Source: Candidatus Melainabacteria bacterium (lineage in GTDB: Bacteria > Cyanobacteriota > Vampirovibrionia > Obscuribacterales > Obscuribacteraceae). From it: a stretch of DNA of 64,000 nt. Of the stretch, positions 44,813-52,583 are shown in pieces; the stretch's first letter is position 1, and the number at the start of each line of letters is the position of its first letter. The translations under genes were made by a program, and so were the position numbers. Location: NCBI GenBank assembly GCA_003151275.1, contig PLXC01000066.1, positions 84,128-148,127 of the forward strand. The letters run 5' to 3'. The notes under the pieces were generated by a model. The model was given only the letters and a program-made list of their open reading frames with translations, was not told the origin of the DNA and did not search any database.

Positions 44813-45865
44813 TTGGGAACCTTTAGCACTGGTGGGCGCTGCACTTTGGAAGAAAAAGGGACTAAAACGGCTGCAAATGCCGTGAACGCGGACGATCAAG
44901 TTAATGATCGGATTCGAGGTTTAATCTTCGGCGCTGCTTGTGGGAACTCGCTTGGCGGTGCCAGCGTTGGTTTGAATTATCGGGATATCGCCGGCACGAC
45001 CGGGATTTCTGGTTTACGAGATTTTGCTGATGCCTTGAAACGAAGCTCGGTGCCGGAGCATCAGGCCGGGCAGCTTTTGGCAGACTCGCTTTTGGGATTT
45101 GCCCTCGCCGATTCATTAATAGGGACGCGCGGTCGGTTAGATGAAAAAGATCTGAAAGCCCGTTACGGCGCCTTGCTCGAAAACGACGGCTTTCTTAAGT
45201 CGTCACCGGGTGCGACTTGTCTGGCTGGTTTGAGAAAGTTGGTGGACGGAATAAAGCCAGCCGAGGAAGGCATAGAAGCTTTGCACGCAAACGTGGCGGC
45301 GAGGGTTTTCGCCGCAGGCGCTTTGCCTGGCGGAGCAAAGTCAGACCAAGCGGTCGACGTGGCCGTCAAACAAGCCAAACTGAGTCACGGTGATGGTCGT
45401 GCAGTCGCCGCAGCAGCGGTTATTGCCGACAGCATCAGGTATTTCATTGCCGGCGGCAAAATGGAAACCGTCGATGACGTGCGCGAATACGTCAGACATC
45501 AATTTGCTATTGCCGAAAAGTTAGATCAGCGATTTGCCGAATCTTGGGACGACGTGGCACCAGACCTCGACTATGCCAATCCACCCGAGGATCTTCCCTA
45601 TTCACTTATAAATGTAGAATCGAGCGTGACAGAACTCGTGCCAACCGCAGTTGGTATATTCCTCATCTTCCGCCACGATCCAGAAGAGGCTATTTGCGCA
45701 GCCGCTAGGTCAGGCGGAGATACAGACACTGTGTCAACTATTGTCGGAGCATTGTCCGGCGCTTACCACGGCGCGTCTAAATTGCCCGAACGTTGGACAA
45801 GCAAAATTGCAGAAAAACAGAGATTGGAAGATATTGCGCGGCAGCTGTCAGCGCTCTGGTCTTAG
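44813..45865 (+). CDS. ADP-ribosylglycohydrolase family protein, first metal motif apparently lost
   Basis: ADP-ribosylglycohydrolases (DraG/ARH) remove ADP-ribose from proteins using a Mg pair. The N-terminal helix RIRGLIFGAACGNSLGGA and the C-terminal SGGDTDTVSTIVGALSGAYHG are diagnostic. However, GDxLG is GNSLG here, and I find no TDDT-like motif in the following 60 residues, so the first metal half-site seems missing. It may be inactive or binding-only. The start is uncertain: TTG at 44813, or TTG at 44846 (MEEKGTKTAAN). Length is about 340-350 aa. fabG follows after 35 bp. Confidence 0.75.
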   Translation: MGTFSTGGRCTLEEKGTKTAANAVNADDQVNDRIRGLIFGAACGNSLGGASVGLNYRDIAGTTGISGLRDFADALKRSSVPEHQAGQLLADSLLGFALADSLIGTRGRLDEKDLKARYGALLENDGFLKSSPGATCLAGLRKLVDGIKPAEEGIEALHANVAARVFAAGALPGGAKSDQAVDVAVKQAKLSHGDGRAVAAAAVIADSIRYFIAGGKMETVDDVREYVRHQFAIAEKLDQRFAESWDDVAPDLDYANPPEDLPYSLINVESSVTELVPTAVGIFLIFRHDPEEAICAAARSGGDTDTVSTIVGALSGAYHGASKLPERWTSKIAEKQRLEDIARQLSALWS

Positions 45866-45900
45866 TTGTTGTACGAAAAAACGAAAAGGTGAAATAGCAG

Positions 45901-46638
45901 ATGAGTAAGCTGGCTGATAAGGTCGCTATTGTGACTGGTTCTGGAAGAGGCATAGGCAAAGCAATTGCCGCCGCGCTACAAAGCGAGGGTGCCAAGATTG
46001 TCATTAGCGATATTAATGAAGAGGCTTGCAAGGAAACAAGCGAAGAACTTTCTAAATCCGGAGAAGTGCTGGCTGTTGCCTGCAATGTCACTGACACGCA
46101 AAGCATCGAAAAGATGGTTGCTACGGTCATGGAAAAATGGGGACGAATAGACGTTCTTGTTAATAACGCTGGTATCACGCGCGATGACTTGTTTATGCGC
46201 ATGAGCGAAGACAAGTGGCAAGCTGTCATCGATACAAACTTGACTTCGGCTTTCAAAGTGACCAAGCCTGTTTTGAAAGTGATGTCGAAGCAACGTTCAG
46301 GTCGCATCGTCAACATTGCGAGCACGACTGGCGTGCACGGAAATTTCGGTCAATGCAATTACGCTGCAGCCAAAGCAGGTCTGATTGGTTTCACAAAGAC
46401 AATTGCTCTTGAATACGCATCCCGGCAAATCACATCGAATGCGGTCGCACCCGGCTTCATAGACACGCCGATGACCGCGGCGTTGGGTGAGGAAAACATA
46501 AAGAAGTATCTGGAGCGAATTCCGCTTGGCAGAATGGGCACTCCTGAGGATATTGCCGCAGCAGTGGTCTTCTTCGCCGCCTACGCTCCATACGTCACTG
46601 GGACCGTTCTAGAGGTCAACGGCGGGCTTTACACCTAG
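45901..46638 (+). CDS. fabG: 3-oxoacyl-ACP reductase
   Basis: It reduces 3-ketoacyl-ACP with NADPH in fatty acid elongation. Short-chain dehydrogenase features are the cofactor loop GSGRGIGKA (residues 13-21), NNAG at 88-91, and the catalytic S141, Y154 and K158 (NYAAAKAG). The ending TGTVLEVNGGLYT is typical for FabG. Length of 245 aa is normal. An AAGGTG site precedes the ATG. acpP and fabF follow, so this is a fatty acid synthesis cluster. Confidence 0.95.
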   Translation: MSKLADKVAIVTGSGRGIGKAIAAALQSEGAKIVISDINEEACKETSEELSKSGEVLAVACNVTDTQSIEKMVATVMEKWGRIDVLVNNAGITRDDLFMRMSEDKWQAVIDTNLTSAFKVTKPVLKVMSKQRSGRIVNIASTTGVHGNFGQCNYAAAKAGLIGFTKTIALEYASRQITSNAVAPGFIDTPMTAALGEENIKKYLERIPLGRMGTPEDIAAAVVFFAAYAPYVTGTVLEVNGGLYT

Positions 46639-46864
46639 CCCTTAGGTATATCGTCGCGATATCCCAATTCACAAGTGGTTGCGTTTCGTTACTTGGCGAG
46701 AGCCTGCATCATTGGCGGATTTTCGCATTGGTCATCCTTTATTCAAAGAAAGTTCCGATGGAATGATTGTTGTTGAGCCGACGTGATATCCTAGTTGCCC
46801 TTGGTACACAAGAGTGGCCAGCGCTTCTTATTGGTAGCGTTATGGTTATCCGAGGATAGCCTAT

Positions 46865-46885
46865 GCAGCAAAGCTGCCCGACTTA
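46865..46885. repeat. short palindromic intergenic repeat, copy 2
   Basis: GCAGC-AAA-GCTGC followed by CCGACTTA, in the 264-bp gap between fabG and acpP, ending 17 bp before the acpP start codon. Same layout as 39861-39883 and 51214-51233. If transcribed it would place a small hairpin just upstream of the ribosome site. Confidence 0.5.
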
Positions 46886-46902
46886 AGGGGGTTAGAACAA
46901 AT

Positions 46903-47142
46903 ATGGATGAGAAGGAAGCCTTCGAGCGAGTAAAGAAGGTGGCCGTGGCCCAATTGAATGTAAATGCCGATGAGGTTACCATGGAAGCGAGCTTCACCAA
47001 AGACCTTGGTGCAGATTCCCTCGATACAGTGGAATTGGTCATGGCTCTGGAAGAAGAATTCGGTATGGAAATACCGGATGAAGACGCTGAAAAAATTACC
47101 ACCGTCGGTGAAGCCGTCAAATACATCTCTTCGCACATCTAG
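46903..47142 (+). CDS. acpP: acyl carrier protein
   Basis: The 79-aa carrier holds growing acyl chains on a phosphopantetheine arm. The attachment serine is S39 in [20 protein letters not shown], the most conserved part of the family. The frame is open back to 46795, but homology starts at [13 protein letters not shown], and AGGGGG lies upstream of the ATG at 46903. The upstream part would overlap the palindromic repeat and is not ACP-like. fabF follows after 101 bp. Confidence 0.96.
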   Translation: MDEKEAFERVKKVAVAQLNVNADEVTMEASFTKDLGADSLDTVELVMALEEEFGMEIPDEDAEKITTVGEAVKYISSHI

Positions 47143-47243
47143 GGTGGCCAACGTTCCCGCAAGTGAACTTCGCTATCGATGTGGAACTGGCCGGAATGCG
47201 GCACATATTTTAGATGGCACCGGGAACTTAAGCAAGCTACGAG

Positions 47244-48506
47244 ATGACAAAAGAACGCGTCGTTGTGACAGGCATTGGCACAGTCTCTTCAGTGGGGACT
47301 GGCAGACAAGAATTTTGGAATGGCATTGTAGAAGGCCGTTCCGGAGTTAAACGTGTCACCACTGCCAGAGTGGTTGAGAAAATGCAATCGGCATGCAAAA
47401 TTGCAGCCGAAATCGTTGACTTTGACCCTTCAAAATATCTAGAACCAAAACAAGTTCGACGCACGGATCGTTTCATCCAGTTCGCGGTCGCAGCAGCTCA
47501 ATTGGCTGTGGACGACGCTAAGCTGGACATGAAGCAAGAAGACCCGACCCGCGTCGGCGTTGTTGTTGGTTCAGCGGCCGGTGGGTTCGAGACAATCGAA
47601 AACCAGTATCGTGTTTTGATGGAGCGTGGACCGGATCGTTGTTCACCATTTACGGTGCCCATGTTGATCGTCAACATGGCTGCAGGATGGGTCTCGATTC
47701 TGCACAACGCCAAGGGTCCAAACTCTTGCACAGTTACCGCTTGCGCCACTTCTGCCAATTCAATTGGTGACGCCTACATGATGATTCAGCGTGGTGATGC
47801 TGATGTCATGTTTGCCGGTGGCAGTGAAGCACCAATTACAGCTTTATGCATGGCAGGATTTTCTTCGGCTCGCACTCTGTCGACGCGCAATGCGGAACCG
47901 GAAAAGGCCAGCCGTCCATTCGATAAAGACCGCGACGGTTTTGTTATGGGAGAAGGAGGAGCGATTCTCATTCTCGAGTCATTGCCACATGCTCAAAAAC
48001 GTGGTGCAAAAATTCTCGCTGAGCTTGTTGGCTATGGTATGACCGGCGATGCCTGGGATATCGTCCAACCGTGCGCAGATGGTAATGGCGCAGCACGAGC
48101 AATGCAAGCCGCATTAAAGCAAGCCGGCATGAAGCCTGAGGATGTGCAATACATCAACGCGCACGGAACCTCAACACCGCTCGGCGATAGGGCCGAGTCG
48201 ACCGCAATTAAAACAGTATTTGGAGAGCATGCCACCAATCATAAAGTGGCAGTTAGCTCAAGCAAGTCTATGACCGGTCACTTGTTAGGCGCAGCAGGTG
48301 CGCTGGAAGCGGCAGTTTGCATCATGGCAATCAACGATTCGATTTTGCCGCCGACGATCAATTTGGACAATCCCGACTCTGAATGTGATTTGGATTATGT
48401 AGCGAAGGTGGCGCGAAAAGGCGTCAACATCGACGTTGCGCTATCCAATAGTTTCGGGTTTGGTGGACATAACGCTTGTTTGCTGTTTAAAAAGTTTAAG
48501 AGCTAG
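47244..48506 (+). CDS. fabF: beta-ketoacyl-ACP synthase II
   Basis: It condenses malonyl-ACP with acyl-ACP. The catalytic triad is present: C167 in VTACATSANSIGDAY, one His in NAHGTSTPLGD (near 309) and one in MTGHLLGAAGALEA (near 345), with the final GFGGHNACLLF loop. Length of 420 aa is normal. Ribosome site weak. It is followed by gatA after 9 bp, apparently in the same operon. Confidence 0.96.
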   Translation: MTKERVVVTGIGTVSSVGTGRQEFWNGIVEGRSGVKRVTTARVVEKMQSACKIAAEIVDFDPSKYLEPKQVRRTDRFIQFAVAAAQLAVDDAKLDMKQEDPTRVGVVVGSAAGGFETIENQYRVLMERGPDRCSPFTVPMLIVNMAAGWVSILHNAKGPNSCTVTACATSANSIGDAYMMIQRGDADVMFAGGSEAPITALCMAGFSSARTLSTRNAEPEKASRPFDKDRDGFVMGEGGAILILESLPHAQKRGAKILAELVGYGMTGDAWDIVQPCADGNGAARAMQAALKQAGMKPEDVQYINAHGTSTPLGDRAESTAIKTVFGEHATNHKVAVSSSKSMTGHLLGAAGALEAAVCIMAINDSILPPTINLDNPDSECDLDYVAKVARKGVNIDVALSNSFGFGGHNACLLFKKFKS

Positions 48507-48515
48507 TGAAATCTG

Positions 48516-50033
48516 ATGACTGCGCCAGCGAAAGAATTAGTCGGCAGAAGCACTGGCGAGTTACGCACTCTTCTCAAAAGTAAAGAAGTTTCGAGTGTCG
48601 AAATTCTTCGTGCGCATCAAGAGCACATTAGGCATAATGAGGCGAACGTCCAAGCATTTCTTTGTCTGACGCCCGAGTTGGCAGAGCAGCAAGCGAAAAA
48701 AATCGATCAGATGATCGCTCGTGGCGAAGAGCTTCCAGCACTGGCAGGCATTCCCGTCGCTGTTAAAGACAACATGTGCGTGCCGGGATATCCAACTACG
48801 TGCGCAAGCAACATTTTGAAAGGCTTCATTTCACCTTATCAATCGACAGCAGTGACCAGGCTGTTTGATGCCGGCGCAGTTTGTCTGGGGAAAACCAACA
48901 TGGATGAATTCGCCATGGGTTCTTCAACTGAAAATTCTGCCTTTCAGTTGACCTACAATCCATGGGACAAAAATTATGTGCCGGGCGGCTCTTCTGGCGG
49001 ATCCGCAGCAGCGGTTTCAGCCGGCTTTGCAGTTATTTCCCTTGGCTCTGATACCGGCGGATCAATTCGCCAACCGGCTTCATTGTGTGGTGTTGTCGGC
49101 ATGAAACCGACATACGGCACAGTCTCTCGCTTTGGTTTGGTGGCGTTTGCCTCGAGCTTAGATCAAATTGGTCCTATGGCACGAAATGTTGAAGATGCTG
49201 CCATTACCCTTAGTGTCATGGCTGGTCACGACAAACGGGACTCAACATCGTCGCCTGATTTTTCAGCTGGTCAAATCAATTATGCCAAAGGTCTCAAAGA
49301 TAGCTCTGCTGAGGAGTTAGCAGGTGGCCTGAAAATTGGCATCATTAAGGAATTGAACGGCGAAGGTATTGATCTTGACGTGAGAAAAGCAGTGATGGCG
49401 ACTGCGGAAGTTTTTAAGAAGCTTGGCGCAAACGTTGAAGAAGTATCCATTCCGACGGCTGGACACGTTCTTGCGGTGTATTACATTATCGCCACAGCCG
49501 AAGCGAGCGCAAACTTGTCACGTTATGATGGTGTCAGATATGGTTTTCGAGATGAAAAAGCGGAAGACATTTTATCCATGTATATGGCTACTCGCGCTCA
49601 GGGCTTCGGTTCCGAGGTAAAGAGAAGAATCATGCTCGGCACCTATGCCTTAAGTTCTGGCTACTATGACGCTTACTATAAGAAAGCACAGCAAGTTCGC
49701 AGATTGATGAAAGATGATTTCACCAGAATTTTCAGCACTTTCGACCTCGTCATCTGTCCGACCTCACCGTCGGTCGCATTTAAAGTCGGTGAAAAGACAT
49801 CCGATCCACTGACCATGTATTTAACGGACATTGCCACTATTCCGGCCAATCTGGCTGGTCTGCCTGGCATATCATTGCCGGCAGGTTTTAGTGCCGAAGG
49901 TTTGCCAATAGGAATTCAAATTTTGGGTAATACTTTATCAGACGCGCATGTGCTTCGAGCCGCATCTGCCTTTGAGAAGAGTACGGATTTTCATGCTAAG
50001 CAGTCACCCATGCTGCTCGCTGCGATGCACTAA
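48516..50033 (+). CDS. gatA: glutamyl/aspartyl-tRNA amidotransferase subunit A
   Basis: GatA is the amidase of GatCAB, which converts Glu-tRNA(Gln) to Gln-tRNA(Gln) (and often Asp-tRNA(Asn)) using ammonia from glutamine. Amidase-signature residues are K84 (VAVKDN), the cis-Ser in PGGSSGGSAAAVSAG, and the nucleophile S183 in GSDTGGSIRQPA. The GatA-specific end (MYLTDIATIPANLAGLPGIS, FHAKQSP) is present. Length of 505 aa is slightly above the usual 485. gatB and gatC are not in the window. Confidence 0.95.
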   Translation: MTAPAKELVGRSTGELRTLLKSKEVSSVEILRAHQEHIRHNEANVQAFLCLTPELAEQQAKKIDQMIARGEELPALAGIPVAVKDNMCVPGYPTTCASNILKGFISPYQSTAVTRLFDAGAVCLGKTNMDEFAMGSSTENSAFQLTYNPWDKNYVPGGSSGGSAAAVSAGFAVISLGSDTGGSIRQPASLCGVVGMKPTYGTVSRFGLVAFASSLDQIGPMARNVEDAAITLSVMAGHDKRDSTSSPDFSAGQINYAKGLKDSSAEELAGGLKIGIIKELNGEGIDLDVRKAVMATAEVFKKLGANVEEVSIPTAGHVLAVYYIIATAEASANLSRYDGVRYGFRDEKAEDILSMYMATRAQGFGSEVKRRIMLGTYALSSGYYDAYYKKAQQVRRLMKDDFTRIFSTFDLVICPTSPSVAFKVGEKTSDPLTMYLTDIATIPANLAGLPGISLPAGFSAEGLPIGIQILGNTLSDAHVLRAASAFEKSTDFHAKQSPMLLAAMH

Positions 50034-50056
50034 GTAATTTTCGGGAGAAGAATGAA

Positions 50057-50509
50057 ATGAAGAGAAAAATCGAATTGCTTGGGGTTTTGGCTTTACTCGT
50101 CACATCCGCGCCGGCTATAGCTCAGGGCAACTTCGGTGGTCAGGGTCCGACCACACCACCAGGCGCCATGGGCAGCATCGAAACAGAACCTGTTAGCAAA
50201 GAAAAACCCTCACCTGGCATGGCTTCCGGCAGTAATTCAGGTGGCGATTATACCTCCGACGAAAAGCGCATGCAGAGAAAATACAAAGACAATGTTAGTC
50301 ACGCCAAAGATTTAATTGAGAGGGGCGAGTCTATGATGAAGGGCGCCAAAGGCAACACTTCGCACAAAGACTATAAGAAAGGCAAGATCATCAAAGACAT
50401 TGGCGAGAAGACGCTTGCAGAATTACAAGCAAACAATCCTTTCCCAGAGCCTGAGAAGCCCGTCAAAGCCACGACAAAAAGCAAAGACGCTACGAAACAA
50501 GAGCTTTAG
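50057..50509 (+). CDS. small exported hypothetical protein
   Basis: The 150-aa product starts with a signal peptide (MKRKIELLGVLALLVTSAPAIA, cleavage before QGNFGG). The mature protein is polar, rich in Gly, Pro, Lys and Ser, with a probable short helix at KYKDNVSHAKDLIERGESMM. No family is recognised. A GGGAGAAG site lies upstream. It follows gatA by 23 bp. Its stop shares bases with that of the convergent 50506 gene. Confidence 0.7.
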   Translation: MKRKIELLGVLALLVTSAPAIAQGNFGGQGPTTPPGAMGSIETEPVSKEKPSPGMASGSNSGGDYTSDEKRMQRKYKDNVSHAKDLIERGESMMKGAKGNTSHKDYKKGKIIKDIGEKTLAELQANNPFPEPEKPVKATTKSKDATKQEL

Positions 50510-51153
50510 AGCCACTTTATGCTTTCTAACGCCATCCGCACTTGTCTGTAATAGGCGGGATAGGCCAGCAAAGGTGCTTGAAAGAATACTTCCTGAATGT
50601 CCTGTCCACCTCGATTTATGTTGATGTAGACGTTGAGGAATTTGGTCAAGTCGACACCACAGGCGGTGAACAATCCTTCAATGATCATCACCGGTCGTTG
50701 CTGCACGTTTAAGATTCGCCCTTTCAACAAATTACAACGGGCAGAATATCGACTGTTTGCTGGATTTTGATTGATGTATTGATTGTCTCCGACAGTCGGT
50801 CCCAGCACATTTTTCAAGGATATTATGTGTTCAGGCTTTAGTTCAATTACTTCTCGTGCTGCTTGTCTTAGCAAATCCGCAAAGTAGTTTGCATCGTTGA
50901 TTGTCACTTTGTCGCCTCGACAAAAAATGCGCAATTCGATTTTCGGATTTTTTAGCGGGCTAAATGTAGTGAGCATCCATTCGCCACCATGCGCGAAGGA
51001 TGTGCTGGCCACACGCCATGCCGGGGGCAATTGGATCGTGTGTATGGCACCGATATGTCGATTTTTATATCCAGTGAAGACCATGCCGTCGCCGATTAGC
51101 TGGTCATCTGTTTCTCGATAGGTTAGTGATTCGGCGGATTTGATTAATTCCAT
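50506..51153 (-). CDS. hypothetical cytosolic protein
   Basis: A 215-aa protein of mixed alpha/beta composition with no signal peptide, membrane segment or motif I can name. Segments such as IHTIQLPPAWRVAST and RPVMIIEGLFTACG look like core strands. Codon usage and composition resemble neighbours, so it is probably a real gene. It overlaps the convergent 50057 gene by four bases at the stops. Confidence 0.65.
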   Translation of the reverse strand: MELIKSAESLTYRETDDQLIGDGMVFTGYKNRHIGAIHTIQLPPAWRVASTSFAHGGEWMLTTFSPLKNPKIELRIFCRGDKVTINDANYFADLLRQAAREVIELKPEHIISLKNVLGPTVGDNQYINQNPANSRYSARCNLLKGRILNVQQRPVMIIEGLFTACGVDLTKFLNVYININRGGQDIQEVFFQAPLLAYPAYYRQVRMALESIKWL

Positions 51154-51213
51154 TGCAAAATTACCTGAGTTTGTCCGCTCACGCCACGCAACTTTTGGTT
51201 GTTAGTTAGATGG

Positions 51214-51233
51214 TAAGTCGAGCAGCTTGCTGC
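51214..51233. repeat. short palindromic intergenic repeat, copy 3 (inverted)
   Basis: TAAGTCGAGCAGCTTGCTGC on the plus strand. Read on the minus strand it is GCAGC-AA-GCTGC followed by TCGACTTA, the same layout as copies at 39861 and 46865. It lies in the 184-bp gap upstream of the 50506 gene. Confidence 0.5.
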
Positions 51234-51337
51234 CTAGACTATCCTAGGATAAATCACAATTGTGTTCGAATAGTGACTTGCGAGAGCCGCTCTTTCAGGA
51301 TGCGTGCGCTCCCGTCCCGGTCCACTCCAGTCGAGTC

Positions 51338-52504
51338 TTAATGCTCAGGCAACTTTGATGTAGCAAATGATGGCCAGAGTTCTGCTGCTTTAGCGCGGTC
51401 GGCAGCGGCTTTCTCTGAGCGTCCTAACTCATCGAGAATCTTTGCCCGCAACTCGTAAGCACTAGCTTCGTTATTATGTAGTTGGATGTGTGTTGTTGCG
51501 GCATCCTGTGCCAGTTCGTACTGCCCTGAATTGTAGTAAGCGTAGGCCAGACTGCCATAGGCTATTCCACTTTTAGGGTCTAAGGCTATTGCTTCTAGTG
51601 CAGTTTTCACTGCTGAATCGTGCTGTCCGATAGACTCCTGAGCCCACGCCTTATGTGCAAGAGCTACACTATCATTAGGATTCAAATTCAAAGCTGCGTC
51701 TGCGGCGGATAAGGCGCTAATTCGATCGGCTGTTCTGTTATACGCAAGAGCTAATGCATCCAGTGTCTTTTCAGATTTAGGATTTAACACACTGGCGATG
51801 GCCAATGGCGGAATTGCATCTTGAAATTTATTGAGTGTGTTTAGCTCCACTCCGCGCTGCAGCGCGAAATTGGCTGGACATAAGACAGCGGCGGCGATGA
51901 TTAAGGGAAGCGGGGCGAGCACCGCATAAAGGCGCAATTGCTTGCGTAACTTAGTTGGAATAGTGACTGCAAAATCGTCTTCATGGGCGCTCTTGCGGAT
52001 TGAGAAATAAATACTGGCCACCGTGAAAGTCAAAAACACAGCCCCCAAAAGCGCCAGAGGCGGTAAGTTCCACAAACCGCTCAAGGATAAAACGGAAATC
52101 GCGGCAATCGAAAAATAGACTGTGTTAAAAACCTGTTTTAGATCAGGCAGATATTTTGAAACTATGGAGCGTTTCTTGAATGGTTCTTTGAGGTAAGCGG
52201 GGCTTTCCGAGTGGCTATAAGAGGGAATATATGTGCTGGTCTGGAAAAGCGGCTGCGCCGGTTCAGCAGGTTCATTTGACGATGATGAGCTGGTCTGTGC
52301 TGGGGGTTCAGTGCTCTCGCTTGGTGGTAATGAGTTTGACGCGGCGAGTGGTTTAATGTCGGCTACAGGTGACTCTCCGTGAGGGGCTGCAGGTTCGTTG
52401 GAGGAGTTCGAATCGCCTATCTGTTCCGTAGACTCGACAATATGAATTGAGTCGGCCGGGACTGCTTCGGCAAATTGGCGTTCTTTCGACGGTTCTGAAG
52501 TCAT
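51338..52504 (-). CDS. membrane-anchored TPR protein
   Basis: The 388-aa protein has a disordered Ser/Pro/Glu-rich cytoplasmic N-terminus (about residues 1-115). Two hydrophobic hairpin helices follow (about 130-165, VYFSIAAISVLSLSGLW and LALLGAVFLTFTVASIYF), then a third (LYAVLAPLPLIIAAAVL). A C-terminal TPR domain of about four repeats includes ALAYNRTADRISALSAADAA and LAYAYYNSGQYELAQDAA. It lies 79 bp downstream of the two kinase genes on the same strand and may be a substrate or scaffold for them (inference). Confidence 0.75.
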   Translation of the reverse strand: MTSEPSKERQFAEAVPADSIHIVESTEQIGDSNSSNEPAAPHGESPVADIKPLAASNSLPPSESTEPPAQTSSSSSNEPAEPAQPLFQTSTYIPSYSHSESPAYLKEPFKKRSIVSKYLPDLKQVFNTVYFSIAAISVLSLSGLWNLPPLALLGAVFLTFTVASIYFSIRKSAHEDDFAVTIPTKLRKQLRLYAVLAPLPLIIAAAVLCPANFALQRGVELNTLNKFQDAIPPLAIASVLNPKSEKTLDALALAYNRTADRISALSAADAALNLNPNDSVALAHKAWAQESIGQHDSAVKTALEAIALDPKSGIAYGSLAYAYYNSGQYELAQDAATTHIQLHNNEASAYELRAKILDELGRSEKAAADRAKAAELWPSFATSKLPEH

Positions 52505-52583
52505 CGCATATAACCTCTCTTCATCACCATTCTATACCCCCATGGACCACATGTAAGCATTGCTGAGATGAAGCCGTCCAGTC

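Noticed and set aside
46795..46902. 36-residue N-terminal extension of acpP
   Set aside because: ACP homology starts at MDEKEAF. The extension contains the palindromic repeat, and the ribosome site fits the ATG at 46903.
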